Source: Gyromitra esculenta (taxonomy: Eukaryota; Ascomycota; Pezizomycetes; Pezizales; Discinaceae). Taken from it: 64,000 nucleotides of DNA. The stretch's first letter is position 1. The number at the start of each line of letters is the position of its first letter. The translations under genes and the position numbers were made by a program. This document shows, piece after piece, positions 44,212 through 56,600 of this stretch. The stretch spans positions 3,472,001-3,536,000 of the forward strand of contig JBCAML010000003.1 of assembly GCA_038503075.1 (NCBI GenBank), written 5' to 3'. Under the pieces are notes generated by a model that was not told the DNA's origin, searched no databases, and saw nothing but the letters and a program-made list of their open reading frames with translations.

Positions 44212-47200
44212 CTAAAAAAGCTCTGGTACCCCTTTCCATTCCCCCCGGGCCCTTTGTTCCCAATACCCATCTTCTCCAGTCCGAATTTTCCATACCTCCT
44301 CGTCTGCATATTCCCTCACCTTTACAAACCATCTGGGCGCCCATTGCTCGCCACGCTCTTCCATTTCCTTCCTCCTTTGTCTTTGCTTCTCCTCTAATCT
44401 TAATTTCTCTTCCTCCGCTTCGTCCAACTGCCCTTCTTCCGCCATCCTCTGATCTGGCCGTAACCGCGTATCGGATGCCGGAATTCGGTCTTTCTCAATT
44501 GACGTGATCTCATTCAACGCCGCCGCGAATCGTGTAAAGCCGTATCGTGTTTGTGGTGTGTCAACGAGCTCGCCTGCCGTCCAAACAGCTTTGTTATCTG
44601 GCTGCAAGACGAGTTGCTCCGTCCATTTCCCAACCAGCGAGAGCTCCCGCGGTTGACCATCTGCGTCGAATGCCTGAATTGCGACTTCTTCGCTGCGCCC
44701 GGCGAACATACCCTTGTTGGCCTTAAAAGTAACGATTGCCTTCTCACCAGTGTTGTCGTGATGGATCGTCATTGAGCCTACAGGCTCTACATACTTTTCT
44801 CCAGCAATGATATTACGCAAAAAGGAAGTTGCAATGGTCCATGAGTAGGAATCATTAGTGCTAGGCAAATAGACGCGTACACGACCTGAGGTATTAAGCT
44901 CGGCAGATTTGCCCCAAAATTTCTGAGTGGGCATTGGGGATTGGGTGAATGTCCAGTTCGCGGACTCAGCATGACAGGCCATGATTACAGGGCGATGGGA
45001 GACTTTTTCAGCAATGAAACGAAACCCTAGAGAATGGTTAATATTAGTTTAACCATGATCTGGGGATATAAAGGTAGTGAGGTATACCTTTGTCTTCTCG
45101 CACCAGCTCATAAGTTTCTCCCAACATCGGATTAAAAGGTTTCCTAATCGACCGATCTTTCACCCTGCAGTTTGAGAACGAGCTTGTCGCAAACGCCGCC
45201 ACATACAATAACCTTTCACCTTGTTCCCCCGGCACATTTATTGCTTCATCTAATAATTCCGAGTATTCTAACTGTTCCGCTAACCTCTGTAAAAGGCTTG
45301 TTGGCTCATTTGCAGAAACCGGCATCGCAATCGTCGATAAATCCTTCCCAACATTCTTTCTTAAGAACCCAATCAAGCTGGGCGGCATTACGGTCGCTGG
45401 AGGGATTAATGCGCGTCTCTGAACCGGCTCACAAGGCAATGGTTTCAGATCTCGAACCCCGTCTTCCGCCGCTGCTTCGGTGTCCTGGTTAAACTTCTCG
45501 GCGTTTCTCCTGTTGTTTTCGTCAAAGCTGTCGTTCTCTGCGTCACTCTCCTCGTCATCTGTCACTACTGCTTCGTCGGGAGTATCACTTTCGTCCTCAT
45601 CATCATTCAAAAGTACCACTTTCCCTCGCTCTGCCTCGGTGAGTGCATCCTCAGCATCAAAGAACTCGTCTGAGCCTTCGGAATCAGCCATGCTTATTCT
45701 AGATACTCTCTTAGATATTCTATTTGCCATCGGCGATGGCGAACGTTGTTGCAGAGTCGATATGCGATGTAAGTATTTCCGCTGTTTATTTTGTGCTACC
45801 AAGCTCGAGAAGTCCGCCACGATAGAATCAAGCCCTTGTAACAGCGCATTCAGATGCGAATTTATACTATCCTGCTGTAATGGCTCTGTGGCCCCATTAG
45901 GCATCGCCGCAGCCATTGCAGGGCCGGCCATTGCCACAATTACAGACTTGTTTCTACCCGCCTCTCGCGGATGCAGTGAAGCCGCACTGGATGCCACCGG
46001 ACCCCCGCTAGTTTTCCGCTTCCAGAAAGGTTTTCGTTCCTCTCTCGCCGACGACATGATTGAAGCAGACGAGCTAGCGAGCTCTGGGCTCGGCTCACTA
46101 GGGTAGTGGGATGAGGACTCGGAGGTCGTCGCCAGCCTACGGACAGCATCTCGTATCCCTGCAACTCGCCCGACCAAAGCTTCTACATCCTCCCAACTCC
46201 GGTCATCTAGCTGTCTCTGGGGAATTGAGTCCACACGTTGGGGGTTCAGCGGTGGCACTGTATCCTCGTCACCGGTTGTTCCGGCTTTCATAGCCTGCTG
46301 CGTAGCTCTTTCTAGCGCTGATTTCCACTTCTCCCATTCCTGATCCGTAAATGCCCGCAAATGCCAGACTTCCGCGCCAGAATCAATACAGATTTCTCGA
46401 TCGGTTGGGCTTGCGCTCGTGACCGCTAATGAAAGTGGTATCGCCCCACGAAGAGTTGAGGAATCTTTGCTTAAGTAATATGATAACGTCGATGATGTGA
46501 AATCTAACGAGAAAAATCGACGGGCATAACCTTGATGCTTCTTGCGCTTTCGCTTCTTCAGCACGCCAGTCAGGAAATTTTCATTTGAGCCACCTGGTTG
46601 GTCGTCACGGGGGTGGATCGACATGGTATCGACGGATACATTCGAGGCAAGCATCGGGGATGGTCGATCATTCAATACAAGAGACGTCGTGGACATCATG
46701 GCAGGGTTAGAATTATAATGGTGGAGTGCATGGGAAGCTGGTGGGGGGGAAGTCGAGGGATATGTTAGAAGGACAAGAGTTGCTTGTTTCGCAACTTGCT
46801 TCGAGAACGTGTTATCGAATACCTACGGACGTGGAGAGAACGGTTAGTTACAGAGCTTCTCGAAATAGATATCCCAAGGATTAGTGTCTATACAAGTGCA
46901 AACATTCCACCCTCCTTCACCGGGTATGTGCCGGTGGTGACCTTCTCTGCTTCGCATTTTCCATGCCAGTAAACGTCCAGCAACCCTGCCGCGTGAAGCC
47001 TTTCAATACAGTCTCCCTCATTACTCTTTGCCCTTGGAGCCGGCGGTCTGCGTTCCTTAGCCGAGATCGAGGTCTCATCTGAGCGCGCTGTTGAGGGAGG
47101 TTGTAGGGTTGATGATGAGTCTCGGTTTCCAGGGTGTTTGAATATTCCGAAGTTCCTACCGGATGTTAGATGGGAGCGTTGTATGAGGGACAGCGGGGGT

Positions 47201-47392
47201 TGGCGGGAGTGGGGGGAGACTAACAGTGATTTTTTTGAAGGGTGTACACTCCAGGAGATTGTATAGTCTTTCGGGCACTCTACCCAGCGAATGAAGTAAG
47301 ACTGGATTCCGGCGTGGATGTTAGTAACGTGTTATTTTGAGAAAGCTGGCCAAACACACCTTGCTAGGGACTTCCAGTTGTTCCATGGCCAT
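44212..47392 (-). CDS. OSH3: Oxysterol-binding protein Osh3 (GOLD-PH-FFAT-ORD)
   Basis: Lipid-transfer protein working at ER-plasma-membrane contacts with PI4P and sterol-related ligands. Exons: 47392-47360, 47301-47225, 47155-46894, 46822-45088, 45026-44212; total 973 aa. The first exons supply the GOLD domain: MAMEQLEVPSK, SYFIRWVECPKDYTISWSVH, LNFGIFKHPG, GLLDVYWHGKCEAEKVTTGT, then GGMFALVFDNTFSKQ. The PH domain spans about 205-300 (LTGVLKKRKRKKHQGYARRF). An FFAT motif, EFFDAED at 510-516, would bind VAP/Scs2. The ORD domain starts near 600 (LRKNVGKDLSTIAMPVSANE), with NPMLGETYELV and EKVSHRPVIMACHAE as its fingerprint. An ATG at 46699 begins a long single-exon frame but would discard the GOLD domain, so the start is placed at 47392. 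Confidence 0.93.
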
Positions 47393-50300
47393 CTTGAATA
47401 GCCGCTGCCGTCAACGGCTATTTGGGGTACTTGGATAGTAATTTTAGATGGATGGCAGATGGATTTTCAGTGCTGAAGGAAGTTGGAGTATAGGGTAGAG
47501 AGAGAGTAAGACGTGAAGGTGAAGGTAACGGAATAGGAACTTGGTGGCTGGCTCGGCTTGTGCCGTGACCGCAGCCGTGACCGGGATGGGGAAACGCCGT
47601 GTAGGATGAGTGCCTGGCTGTGAGATTCAATGCAAGATACAATCTGTTCTCGCCGCTGATGTACTCGTGCTCTAGCATGAGTACCTAAAAATGCCTTTTG
47701 GTGGCAACGTTTTTTAATTCGTCCCGCAGCAGCACTTCAAAATTTGGTTGGCCAAACTCTTACCCTTGTTTTCAGGTACTTGTGCTAGAGCACAAGTACA
47801 ATTTATACGAGACCTGCGGCTACCCGATTCTCTCACCAGGTTTGCTATATGCGCACATCAAGAGACGTTTAGCCAAGGTTCGTGATATCTACTGTATGAC
47901 TGCGGTATGATGCTTCAATACAGTAGATGCATATGACTGAGCCCTGTCCTATCGTCGTCGTCAACCCGTTCGTAATCGTTCTTGGTCAGGTTCTTCTATT
48001 CCTAGTCAGCCATCGCCTCAGGAGCGATCAGGGGAGATCCCAGTCGAGAAGATTGAGCCCTGATAATCACACGTCCGTTCCCACAAAACGTTGCACCAGA
48101 AAAGTCTCACCTTCAAAACCGTGGCTGATATCTAGATTTCACCATCTACAAGAAAGTAGGCCGAAAAAGATCCTGATGTTTTGCTTTTGCTTTTTTTATT
48201 TTGTTTATAGAAAGCCTCCAGAACCCGGAAAACAAACCTGTAAACCCGATTTTCTTAAACGCTTCGCTAGCAGCCGTGGACCCGTTCGTGGTGGAGTCGG
48301 TCGCGGGCTTTGGCGATTGACTAGGGAATTTAAGGTGAGGCGCTAGCCGATTCGTGATCAGCAGCCCCAGCCATGTGCAACTCCGCCTTAGGCGTTAAGC
48401 TCAAGACGTAGTTCAACGACAGCCCACCTTCTCTCTTTCAAACACCTACAAAACGATAGATTGCTTACGAAACATAATTAGTAAACTACACAATCACGTA
48501 TTTTCTGCGTCTATCACATGGACCCCGAAATATCCAAAGACAAGCGAAACTCGCTTTCATCAGAAACTTCTAAAGCCCACCACATACCTTATACGTATTC
48601 TCGTCTATACTAAGCAAATAGGAAGTAGAATTTACGAATCTTTAGCTATGCAAATTTCTAAGTACAAGCCTCACTCATTCTTGGTAGTACGTATTTCGTC
48701 TACTCCTGCAACTACTCCACCCTGCCCGTTTTAACTGACTTTGATAAAGTACCACTGCCAGTTTCAAATCCCTGTGTTATTTTTGAATACTATCCCTAAA
48801 TCGCAAAAATTTGATCCGAAAGGCAAAGAGTAGCGGCTCAGCTATAACTTAGAAGACCCTTGCTAATATTGACTTCTTATAGAATGTACTCGCTCTAGGA
48901 CGTAAGCACAGAGGATGACCGCCGGATAACACCAATCCCAAAGAAGAAATCGCGGTCGTGCAATTATTTCTCTAACAAATTCCTTGACGACACATACATT
49001 ATAAATTTCATAGCCATTTTCATACGATCGTATTCTTAACGATTACGATGACCTACAATTAGACGAGTCCCTACATACCGCTCCCGATCGGTAGAGAGAA
49101 ACACAATCAGACATGAAACTTCAGAATGAGGATATTTCAACCATCTATCCATCTATCCTCTAACATAAAGGGATTAATAGACTGTTTCACTTCCTGGTTT
49201 ATCTTAGCTACAGCATAGCGTTAGTGGCATTGAAATGAACATAGCTACGGGGTCTATGTTATTGGTTAGGAGGTTGCAAAGACGCATCCTATCGTTTTCT
49301 CTAATTATCCGTGCCTAGTTCTCACATGTGTATTTCTCTTACTAACATTCAGCAGCCTAATAGTCATCAATTCCGATGATTCATAACCCAATTTAGTCGA
49401 TAAATACAGCATTATTTGCCATTCAACACAATTTCTCGACACTGGTGTTCGTTTCAAAGCAAAAAAATCGATCACGAGAAGAACATTAATAAGACTTCTA
49501 AATAGCCATCAAAAATTCACTCGCTTTCTGGCATGTCATATGCACGTTTGAATACTCCCATATAATCAACTTCTTATGGTTTTCGACATTCCTTTTTGTG
49601 AGCTTAACAGTATGGCCATCGCTACTACACAACTGCACCCTTCACGTTCCATTTCCTTCTTTGATACCAATTGCTATGATCGACACACACATAAAGCCAT
49701 TTTATTGAGATTTCCCCAGGCTTCACTCGAAATGGCTGTTTCCGGTTTATTTCCACACCATTGATCTGGAAGCCTTACATACTATTGTGTTTGTCATCTG
49801 CAGCTTTCTTACTTCGTCTGTCTCTTCCACTTTAGCACCGCTAGCCTATCCCTTCATCTAGTTTAATGACTACTAGCGCCGTCGTTTTGTGCACCTAGCT
49901 GACATTCATGCCATGGAAAATCTTATGTGCCTCTGCGGAGGTTGCCATTCTGGATTTAACGAGCGTGCCCAGTTCACGGAACCAATGTATGCATATTCCC
50001 CCATGGGCGTATTTACATCTTCCTTAATTTATTCTTGTATTTCCTATTGCTAATCGTTTGGGAAGGGGCACTACACGGGGAGAGCGCATTTAAAATCATT
50101 CGAAGTGGTATTTCTATTAAAAGAGGTATATAGAAGAACTCACAAGGGAAGTTAGGCGCATACGACGAGATTTTTTCGTTTTGTATCCAGGAGCTGCTAG
50201 TCGAAGTCCAAATATATTTTAATGGCATATGAATCGAAGGGATTATATATTCGCTCATATACTTCTATTCTCAAAGCATTTAAATAGATTTATTTTTATA

Positions 50301-50981
50301 GTGTTTTGGTGGATCTATGGTGCCAGAAGCGAATATCGTGTACCCGTTTTTTAGTGGTCTACTCCTCCTAGAGTAGATCGAATTTTGATAAGGTGACTCT
50401 AATCAAATAATCTCTACTAGATGAATTTGATATTATCAGAGAGTTTTTGTGAATTGGACAAGCTTCTATGGAGGAGTAGGGATTTGAAAAGTATGGTGAC
50501 GGTGATCTGGTCAGTATAACTAGGAAAAAAACATACCGGGTACGAAAGATGGTCTCAAATCACATGTTTGCCAAATTTCTAGCTTGCTCTTAGACCTTAG
50601 TTGCACTATAGGGTCACATATAGGTACACCCTAATCATTTCCCGCATTATATGAGATATTTCTCACAATCTCGCTGCGAACTTGTCGCATAACTGGTGGG
50701 GTAATTGGGACATTAGTGAGCGGCTACTGCGTTGGAAGAAAGGGTTATTTAATTCAATCATAGTTGCAATATATTGGATCTGACGTATTAAATTTTAGAG
50801 ATGGGCTTTATAACTTTTTGTTAGTGACTTTTGTGCGCGTTGAGATCATGAATAATCACTCGCAGCCACACACGTAATATATGAACTAACTCTACCTACG
50901 TCTTGTTTTTGTTTTATTCGGGTACTGACTTACTCAAGGACGATTGATATATACCTCAATGAGTTTTCTACCAAGAAGCCC
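47393..50981. other. Intergenic, 3.6 kb, with one foldback element
   Basis: The OSH3 promoter is at the left end (to about 47.6 kb), then the foldback element at 47661-47799, then AT-rich sequence to the ABZ2 stop. Open frames here (for example 47927-48346) have no family resemblance. No tRNA or transposase gene seen. Confidence 0.4.
47661..47799. mobile_element. Foldback / MITE-like element, 139 bp
   Basis: Terminal inverted repeats of about 30 nt: the left (47661-47690) begins GTACTCGTGCTCTAGC and runs to CCTAAAA; the right (47769-47799), read on the other strand, begins GTACTTGTGCTCTAGC and runs to CCTGAAAA. They differ at about four positions. Each terminal repeat is itself a palindrome; the right one has perfect 11-nt arms GTACTTGTGCT / AGCACAAGTAC around AG. 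The 78-nt interior has no ORF. No clear target-site duplication is visible (left flank CTGAT, right flank AATTT). The size and structure suit a non-autonomous DNA transposon. Confidence 0.7.
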
Positions 50982-51848
50982 TCATGTCAGCCTTTCCGCC
51001 ACAACCCCCGCCCAAACCCCACGTACTCCATTGCTCAACAACAGTGTCTCCCCACACCTAACACTCTCCAGTTTCACTACCCCCTCACTAACCATTCCTC
51101 TCTCCAGCAGCCATCTCCTCGTAGTACCATTATTACCCCCACTACTCAGCGCAGGCGTCACCCACCTTCCGTCCTCCCCCTTACCAGTAACAGGCTCAAT
51201 CCTCCGCCAGAAATAGAGACTCGTCAGACTCCCCTCCATAACCTCCCTACCTTCATTCCACAGCATAACCTCCTCTTGCACCATAAGCGACTCGATCGCC
51301 ACTCGGGCACGCGCAGCAAGATAGTGGTCGCGCAAAGTCGTTTTGTGGGTTGTATATAGCGAGGGTGTCGTAGGTGCTGTATCGATGTATACGGACCAGG
51401 ATGGCCTTGGTAGCTCCGACGGGGCGGGAAGAGATGATGGGAGGAGGGTGCGGAAGGTTGTTGGCGGGGTGGGGAATGACTCGACTGTTAATACCCCGTC
51501 TGGGGAAAGGAGGGCTCGGAGCTGTGGGGATGAGCTGATTGTTTGGTTTCATGGGGATGGGTGGAGGTGGGGGGTACGGACCCTTAGTGGCTCCCTGGAG
51601 TTACTGACGGCGGCTTCACAGGCTTGGCGGAAGGCTGGGAAGGTTAGTGGTGTGGTTACAGTCTCGGGCCAGTTGAAGTCACGTGCGGCGCGGAGTATGC
51701 GGTTACGGTGGTAGGCGAGGAGATAGAACGGACATGGCGGGGCGGTCGAGGTGGGGATGTCGGCGGAGGCGGCGGCGTTCTCGGGAGCGGTGAGAAGGAG
51801 GGGGTCATAGCGGAGGGTGGAGAAGAGGGAGAAACCGGGTTCGGGCAT
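50982..51848 (-). CDS. ABZ2: Aminodeoxychorismate lyase (Abz2-type, class IV aminotransferase fold)
   Basis: PLP enzyme that converts 4-amino-4-deoxychorismate to p-aminobenzoate and pyruvate in folate synthesis. Exons 51848-51582 and 51521-50982 join to 268 aa. Exon 1 has LFSTLRYDPLLL and CPFYLLAYHRNRILRAARDF. Exon 2 opens LRALLSPDGVLTVESFPTPP, and the PLP lysine is K149 in THKTTLRDHY. The substrate-side block is LWNEGREVMEGSLTSLYFWR, followed by GRWVTPAL, GTTRRWLLERG and LLLSNGVRGVW. These are hallmarks of fungal class IV enzymes annotated as Abz2. The donor is either AGG/GTCCGT (used here, giving LR-LRALLSPDG) or GTACCC 4 nt later with another acceptor; both keep frame. A D-amino-acid aminotransferase role is the alternative. 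Confidence 0.8.
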
Positions 51849-53673
51849 GGTGTGGTGTGCGGTAGTGGGTGGGCACTGGGCAATTGGAGGGTTGGGATCT
51901 CGAAATTAGGACTGTGGCGGGCCCCGCGTGGGCGGGATGCGGGATGCGGGATTTAGTTAGTAAACGGTATATCCAGACCCACCTCAGCTGACTGTGGAGC
52001 AGCAGCAGCAGCAATTGGTGTTTTGTTTTGGCGAGATCGTGACTGTGCTATGGCCAGGCTCCCTTGACTGTGAAATTGGTCTGCAGACTGTTTTTTGTTC
52101 GGCTTCTTGTATAACCAGTCCCGTCCGAATCTCATCGGTCTGCATCCGAAACCATTCGGCCCAACATCTCTAAATCCCACCACCGGCCCGCCCTTGTGCA
52201 GAGGCTCCAAAGAGTCTCACCCACACCTTTCCCCCGCATTGAGACGCCGCCATACCGCTTACGGTACTGGGCTCGCACCACTTTTTTCCTCAATGGGAAC
52301 GACGTCACCCATGAAGCGGGCGGTGCAACATCATACAGGGATATGGTGGAATTGAGTTGAGGAACCGGATAACTGCACCAGGATATGAGTGTGCTGCAGC
52401 CCAAATTGCCCGGGCATGGGAGGGATGGGATGGGGATGGGGGTGGGAAAAAAAAGACAATTTGGGGCTGGATCTTGGGACGGGTGGGTGAGATCATAGGT
52501 GGACCATGGATTGTGTTGTTTAATATATGTATCCTGTCCACTCTTTCTCTGTTCCATTCCTGTCTTTTGTCCTTCATTCCTTAATCCATTCTTGCTGTTT
52601 GTCTGCCCAGTGCTCTTTTCTCTCTGTTCTCCTGTTATATCCTGGAAGATCTGTTGTTCTGTTTGTCCATCCATCCATCCATCCGTCCAGAGCCTCACAT
52701 TCGCCTCGGTAATCTTCCGGATCTTCCAAGCAACGGTGCCCAACCCCCACCAACCGCACTAGCCACAGACACAATTTCCGTCCCCTTGCTGAATCTCGTG
52801 TCTCGTTTCTGTCTGTCTGTGCGGGCAACCCTGGGCAGGCAGGCAGAGGAAGTTGGGAGAGGAAGAGGAAGAGACAGCTCCTTGGGCCGTGTCCCGCCCA
52901 CTCTCCAGGGTCTCCACTCTGCTGCTTGGGGTCATCTTGGGCCTGGAGTCTTGGAGTCTTGGGCTTTGGCGTCTCTCTTGGGACTGGTGGCAGTGCTGGC
53001 TGGCTGGCTCAGCTCGTCGGATTGTGGTCTGTGCTGTTCTGCTGCTCCTGCTGCTAGGGAATCGTCGTGTCGGCCATCTTCTCCTGCATTCGTACCCCCC
53101 CGTATCAACATCATCACCAGCTTCATCTCTGTCTTCACCGTGCTTACCATCATCATCATCGTCTGATCTCCATTCCTCTCCTTCTCTGTTTTCTCGTCCT
53201 TTTTGTTTTCTCTCTCTGTTTGTATTATTATCTCAGTCTCTCTTTCCATTGTTACTTTCTGTTGTTGGCTTTGTATGTGACGTGCGCAGTTCAGGGTTCA
53301 TTACAGCACGTGAGTGAGAGTCAGCCAGCCAACGAGTGAGCAAGCAAGCAAGCGAGCCAATTCCGCCTGTCGTGGTGGGTTCTCTAGAATCCCATACGCT
53401 CTCAAGCTTCTATTTCCAGTCCACTACCACACACACACGTCCCGTCCTACATTATATTACAACATAGTGTCGGTGTACATCCTCCGTTTACAGTATGTTC
53501 CCAAGCTAACACTATCGAGAAAAAAAGAATATCTGTTTATCCGCCTACGTGAAGTTCACCTCCCCTCGACATTAGTGGTTCGGGTTCTTCCATCCCACCA
53601 CTACAACGTCCTGGGCTGCGGTTCAATATACACTGCTTACCTGCCAGCTTGCACTCCCGGGATCGCGCTTTCC
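51849..53673. promoter_or_regulatory. Divergent promoter region ABZ2 / PLD1
   Basis: A 1.8-kb spacer between divergent starts. It is strongly CT-rich towards PLD1, with (CCAT)n at 52667-52683 and (AAGC)n at about 53337-53355. Open frames of 150-200 codons on both strands (52132-52743, 52654-53166) reflect this bias. The PLD1 frame stays open upstream to 53314, so a longer N-terminus cannot be excluded. Confidence 0.5.
52667..52683 (+). repeat. (CCAT)n microsatellite
   Basis: Four tandem CCAT units in the pyrimidine-rich PLD1 upstream region. Confidence 0.8.
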
Positions 53674-56600
53674 ATGGCAACATCAGTCAAACCCTCGGAA
53701 CCCACGGGGGAATCGACGCACTACCCCCTCCTCGCACCTATCGTACTCAACTCTCCGCCCGCTCTGTCTAACGGCCATGCTCTCCCTCCTTCTGGAAGAA
53801 AGTCCCCACAGCCATTGTCTTTGTCGAGACCTAATCGCAATTCCATCCCCGCCCTTGAGCCCTCGCCCATGATCCGGTCTCAGTCCACACCAGGTGGGAT
53901 CATGAGTGGTGGCTTTCTGGAAGACATGGAACCACCACCCATCATCCCAGCCGCAATCGAGGAAGGCTCGCCTCGAAGGTCACGCCCGAATAGCTCCTAC
54001 TCGATTCGCTGGGAGGACGAAGATATTCGTGGTGGATACGCAACTCCAAATCGACGGGGGAGTGGTGCATCAGAGTCAACAACAGCATGGGACATGTCGC
54101 CAGGGGGAGCTTCCTCGATTGGACGCGGTGGCAACGGCGACGCAGGCCCCGCTACAGCAGCTACGCGCGCGAAGCGCCGGGTTGGACGTTTCTTTAGTGG
54201 AGCTAATCCATCCTCGACTAGTTTTGAGGGTGGTGTGGAGGACGATAATTACGATGGGATGGCTACGCCTGGGTCTCGAATGAGCGCGAATTACCGCCGA
54301 CAGAGCATGCGGCCAAGTGGTGATTTTTCCACCGGAGACGAAACCGAGACCCCAATCGCGGCGAAGAAACATGGGTTTTTCGCGAAGCTGAAGCATTTGG
54401 GACATGGAAGCCATGGGCGGTCACAGAGCGGGTGGTCGGTTGACCCCATGGATGACGGCGGACAGACCCCGATAGGCCCACTGACGCCTGCGGTATATTC
54501 TCCTGCTATAGGTGGGATCCCTGACGAAGACGAGGAAGAGTATATGGACGTTGAATACCCCCGACGCTCCATGTCACAGGGCTCCGTCGGTGATGGTATA
54601 GCTGGTGGTGCGCGAACCGCGCCTGGGACTCCAAGACTACCGGCCGGTCCACGTCGTAGGGCTACAATCACCAACATCACTGAGGAGGCCGGAATTCGCG
54701 AGGGGCGGAATTCATACAGTAGGAGGGCATCGTTCAGGCGCATAACGCAATTCGCGCACAATCGGAGCTCTATGGCGCGCTCTATCGATGGTGCTGAAGG
54801 TGGTCCCGCCCCATCCCCAACTGCTATGGGTAGTTACCAGTCTGCCTCTGCTGCTAAATGGCGTGCTCTGAAGGCCGGTATCCGTTTGATGGGCCAGCGC
54901 AAAAAGGAAGAATCGAAAATCGATCGCGAGAAGAGCGCAGAGCTGATGGCAGAGCTTACTGCAGTGACGCCGGCGGTAGTTATCTTTGCGAGCATGTTCC
55001 AGCGGGATGAGCATGGGAATAAGAGGATCCCGATTTTGCTGGAGCAGCTCAAGATCAAGATCAGTGACACGGACAAGAACCCGAGCAGGAATAGCGGCAG
55101 GTCACATTCAGTGTTTCGGATTGAGCTGGAGTATGGCAGCGGCCTGACGCGCATGAAGTGGGTAATTTACCGCGAGTTCAGAGACTTTTTCAACCTACAT
55201 TCTCGATACAGACTTGCAGATATCAGCAACACTACTTTTGGAGGGAAAGATGCACACAAACTCCCGAAGTTCCCGCGCGCGACAATTCCATATTTGCGTG
55301 GTGTCCGTGGACTTGGTAGCGATGAAGAAGACGCAGATACGGAGATGTCTGGGACTGAAGGACCTTCAAATACTGGGAAGAAAAGGCCGAAACATGCCCG
55401 CCGCAATAGCTCCTCAGTTGCAGGAGAACATCTTCAGCAGGGGATTGCGGCGGGATTAGCTGCGGGGTTGGGGACGTTGACGGCGCCGATTGGGGGGGCA
55501 GGGGGTGTTGGGGGCGCTCCCACGTCGGATAGGAAGGGGGGGTTCGCGATTAAGCAGCGACAACAGCTGGAAGAGTATTTAAGGAGGCTTATAAGGATCA
55601 TGATATTCCGACCAGACTCTAATAGGTTGTGTAAATTTCTGGAACTGTCAGCGCTGGGTGTTAGACTTGCGGCAGAGGGGAGCTATCATGGGAAAGAAGG
55701 GTACCTCATCATCCGCTCAGCAAAGGGAAGTGATTTCAGGAGAGTATGGAATCCTGCGACAATGGCGAAACGGCACTCTCCCAAGTGGTTCCTTGTCCGC
55801 CACTCTTACATCGTGTGTGTTGACTCACCTGAGGAAATGAATATCTACGACGTATTCCTTGTCGACAGCGCCTTTGAAGTTGACGCCAAAAAGTTTCTGC
55901 GCAAGAAACCGAAAGATCTTGCTGTTGCACCAAGTAATCCAGCGCATCCCCAGCATCACTCGCTGACGATCCAGAACGGCGAAAGGCAGTTGAAGCTGCT
56001 AGCAAAGAATGAGCGTCAGTTACAACAGTTCCATGAGAGTATTTGTTCAATGAAGGATAATACAATTTGGAGTCAGCAGCAACGATTCCAGAGTTTTGCC
56101 CCCGTCAGGAAAGGTGTGTTTGCGCAGTGGCTGGTTGATGGGAGAGATTATATGTGGAATGTGAGCAGGGCCATTAGTATGGCGAAGGATGTGATCTATA
56201 TTCACGATTGGTGGTTGAGTCCAGAGCTGGTAGGTTTTCTTCTTTTTGGTGAATGATGGGCTGTGAAGCTGATGGGTGTGTAGTATCTTCGACGTCCAGC
56301 TGCGGTTTCGCAGAAGTGGCGGTTGGATAGATTGTTGCAGAGGAAGGCACAAGAGGGAGTCAAGATTTTTGTTATTGTCTACCGTAACATTGGTGCTGCT
56401 GTCCCTATTGACTCTGCATATACTAAATACTCCCTCCTTGATCTCCATCCCAACGTCTTTGTTCAACGTTCCCCAAATCAGATCCGTCAAGCTACTTTCT
56501 TTTGGGCGCATCATGAAAAGATTCTCGTTGTTGACCATATGGTTGCCTTCCTTGGCGGCATTGATCTTTGTTTCGGTCGTTGGGATACACCCCAACACTC

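Noticed and set aside
45480..46106. 208-codon frame on the plus strand
   Set aside because: Lies antisense to the OSH3 main exon; Ser-rich mirror of acidic and Ser codons.
52132..52743. 203-codon minus-strand frame and the 52654-53166 plus frame upstream of PLD1
   Set aside because: Opposite-strand and multi-frame openness from CT bias and microsatellites; no domain.
53314..53673. N-terminal extension of PLD1 (120 more codons)
   Set aside because: The frame is open but the translation is unlike any PLD N-terminus and lies in a CT-rich leader with a tetranucleotide run; kept only as a possibility.
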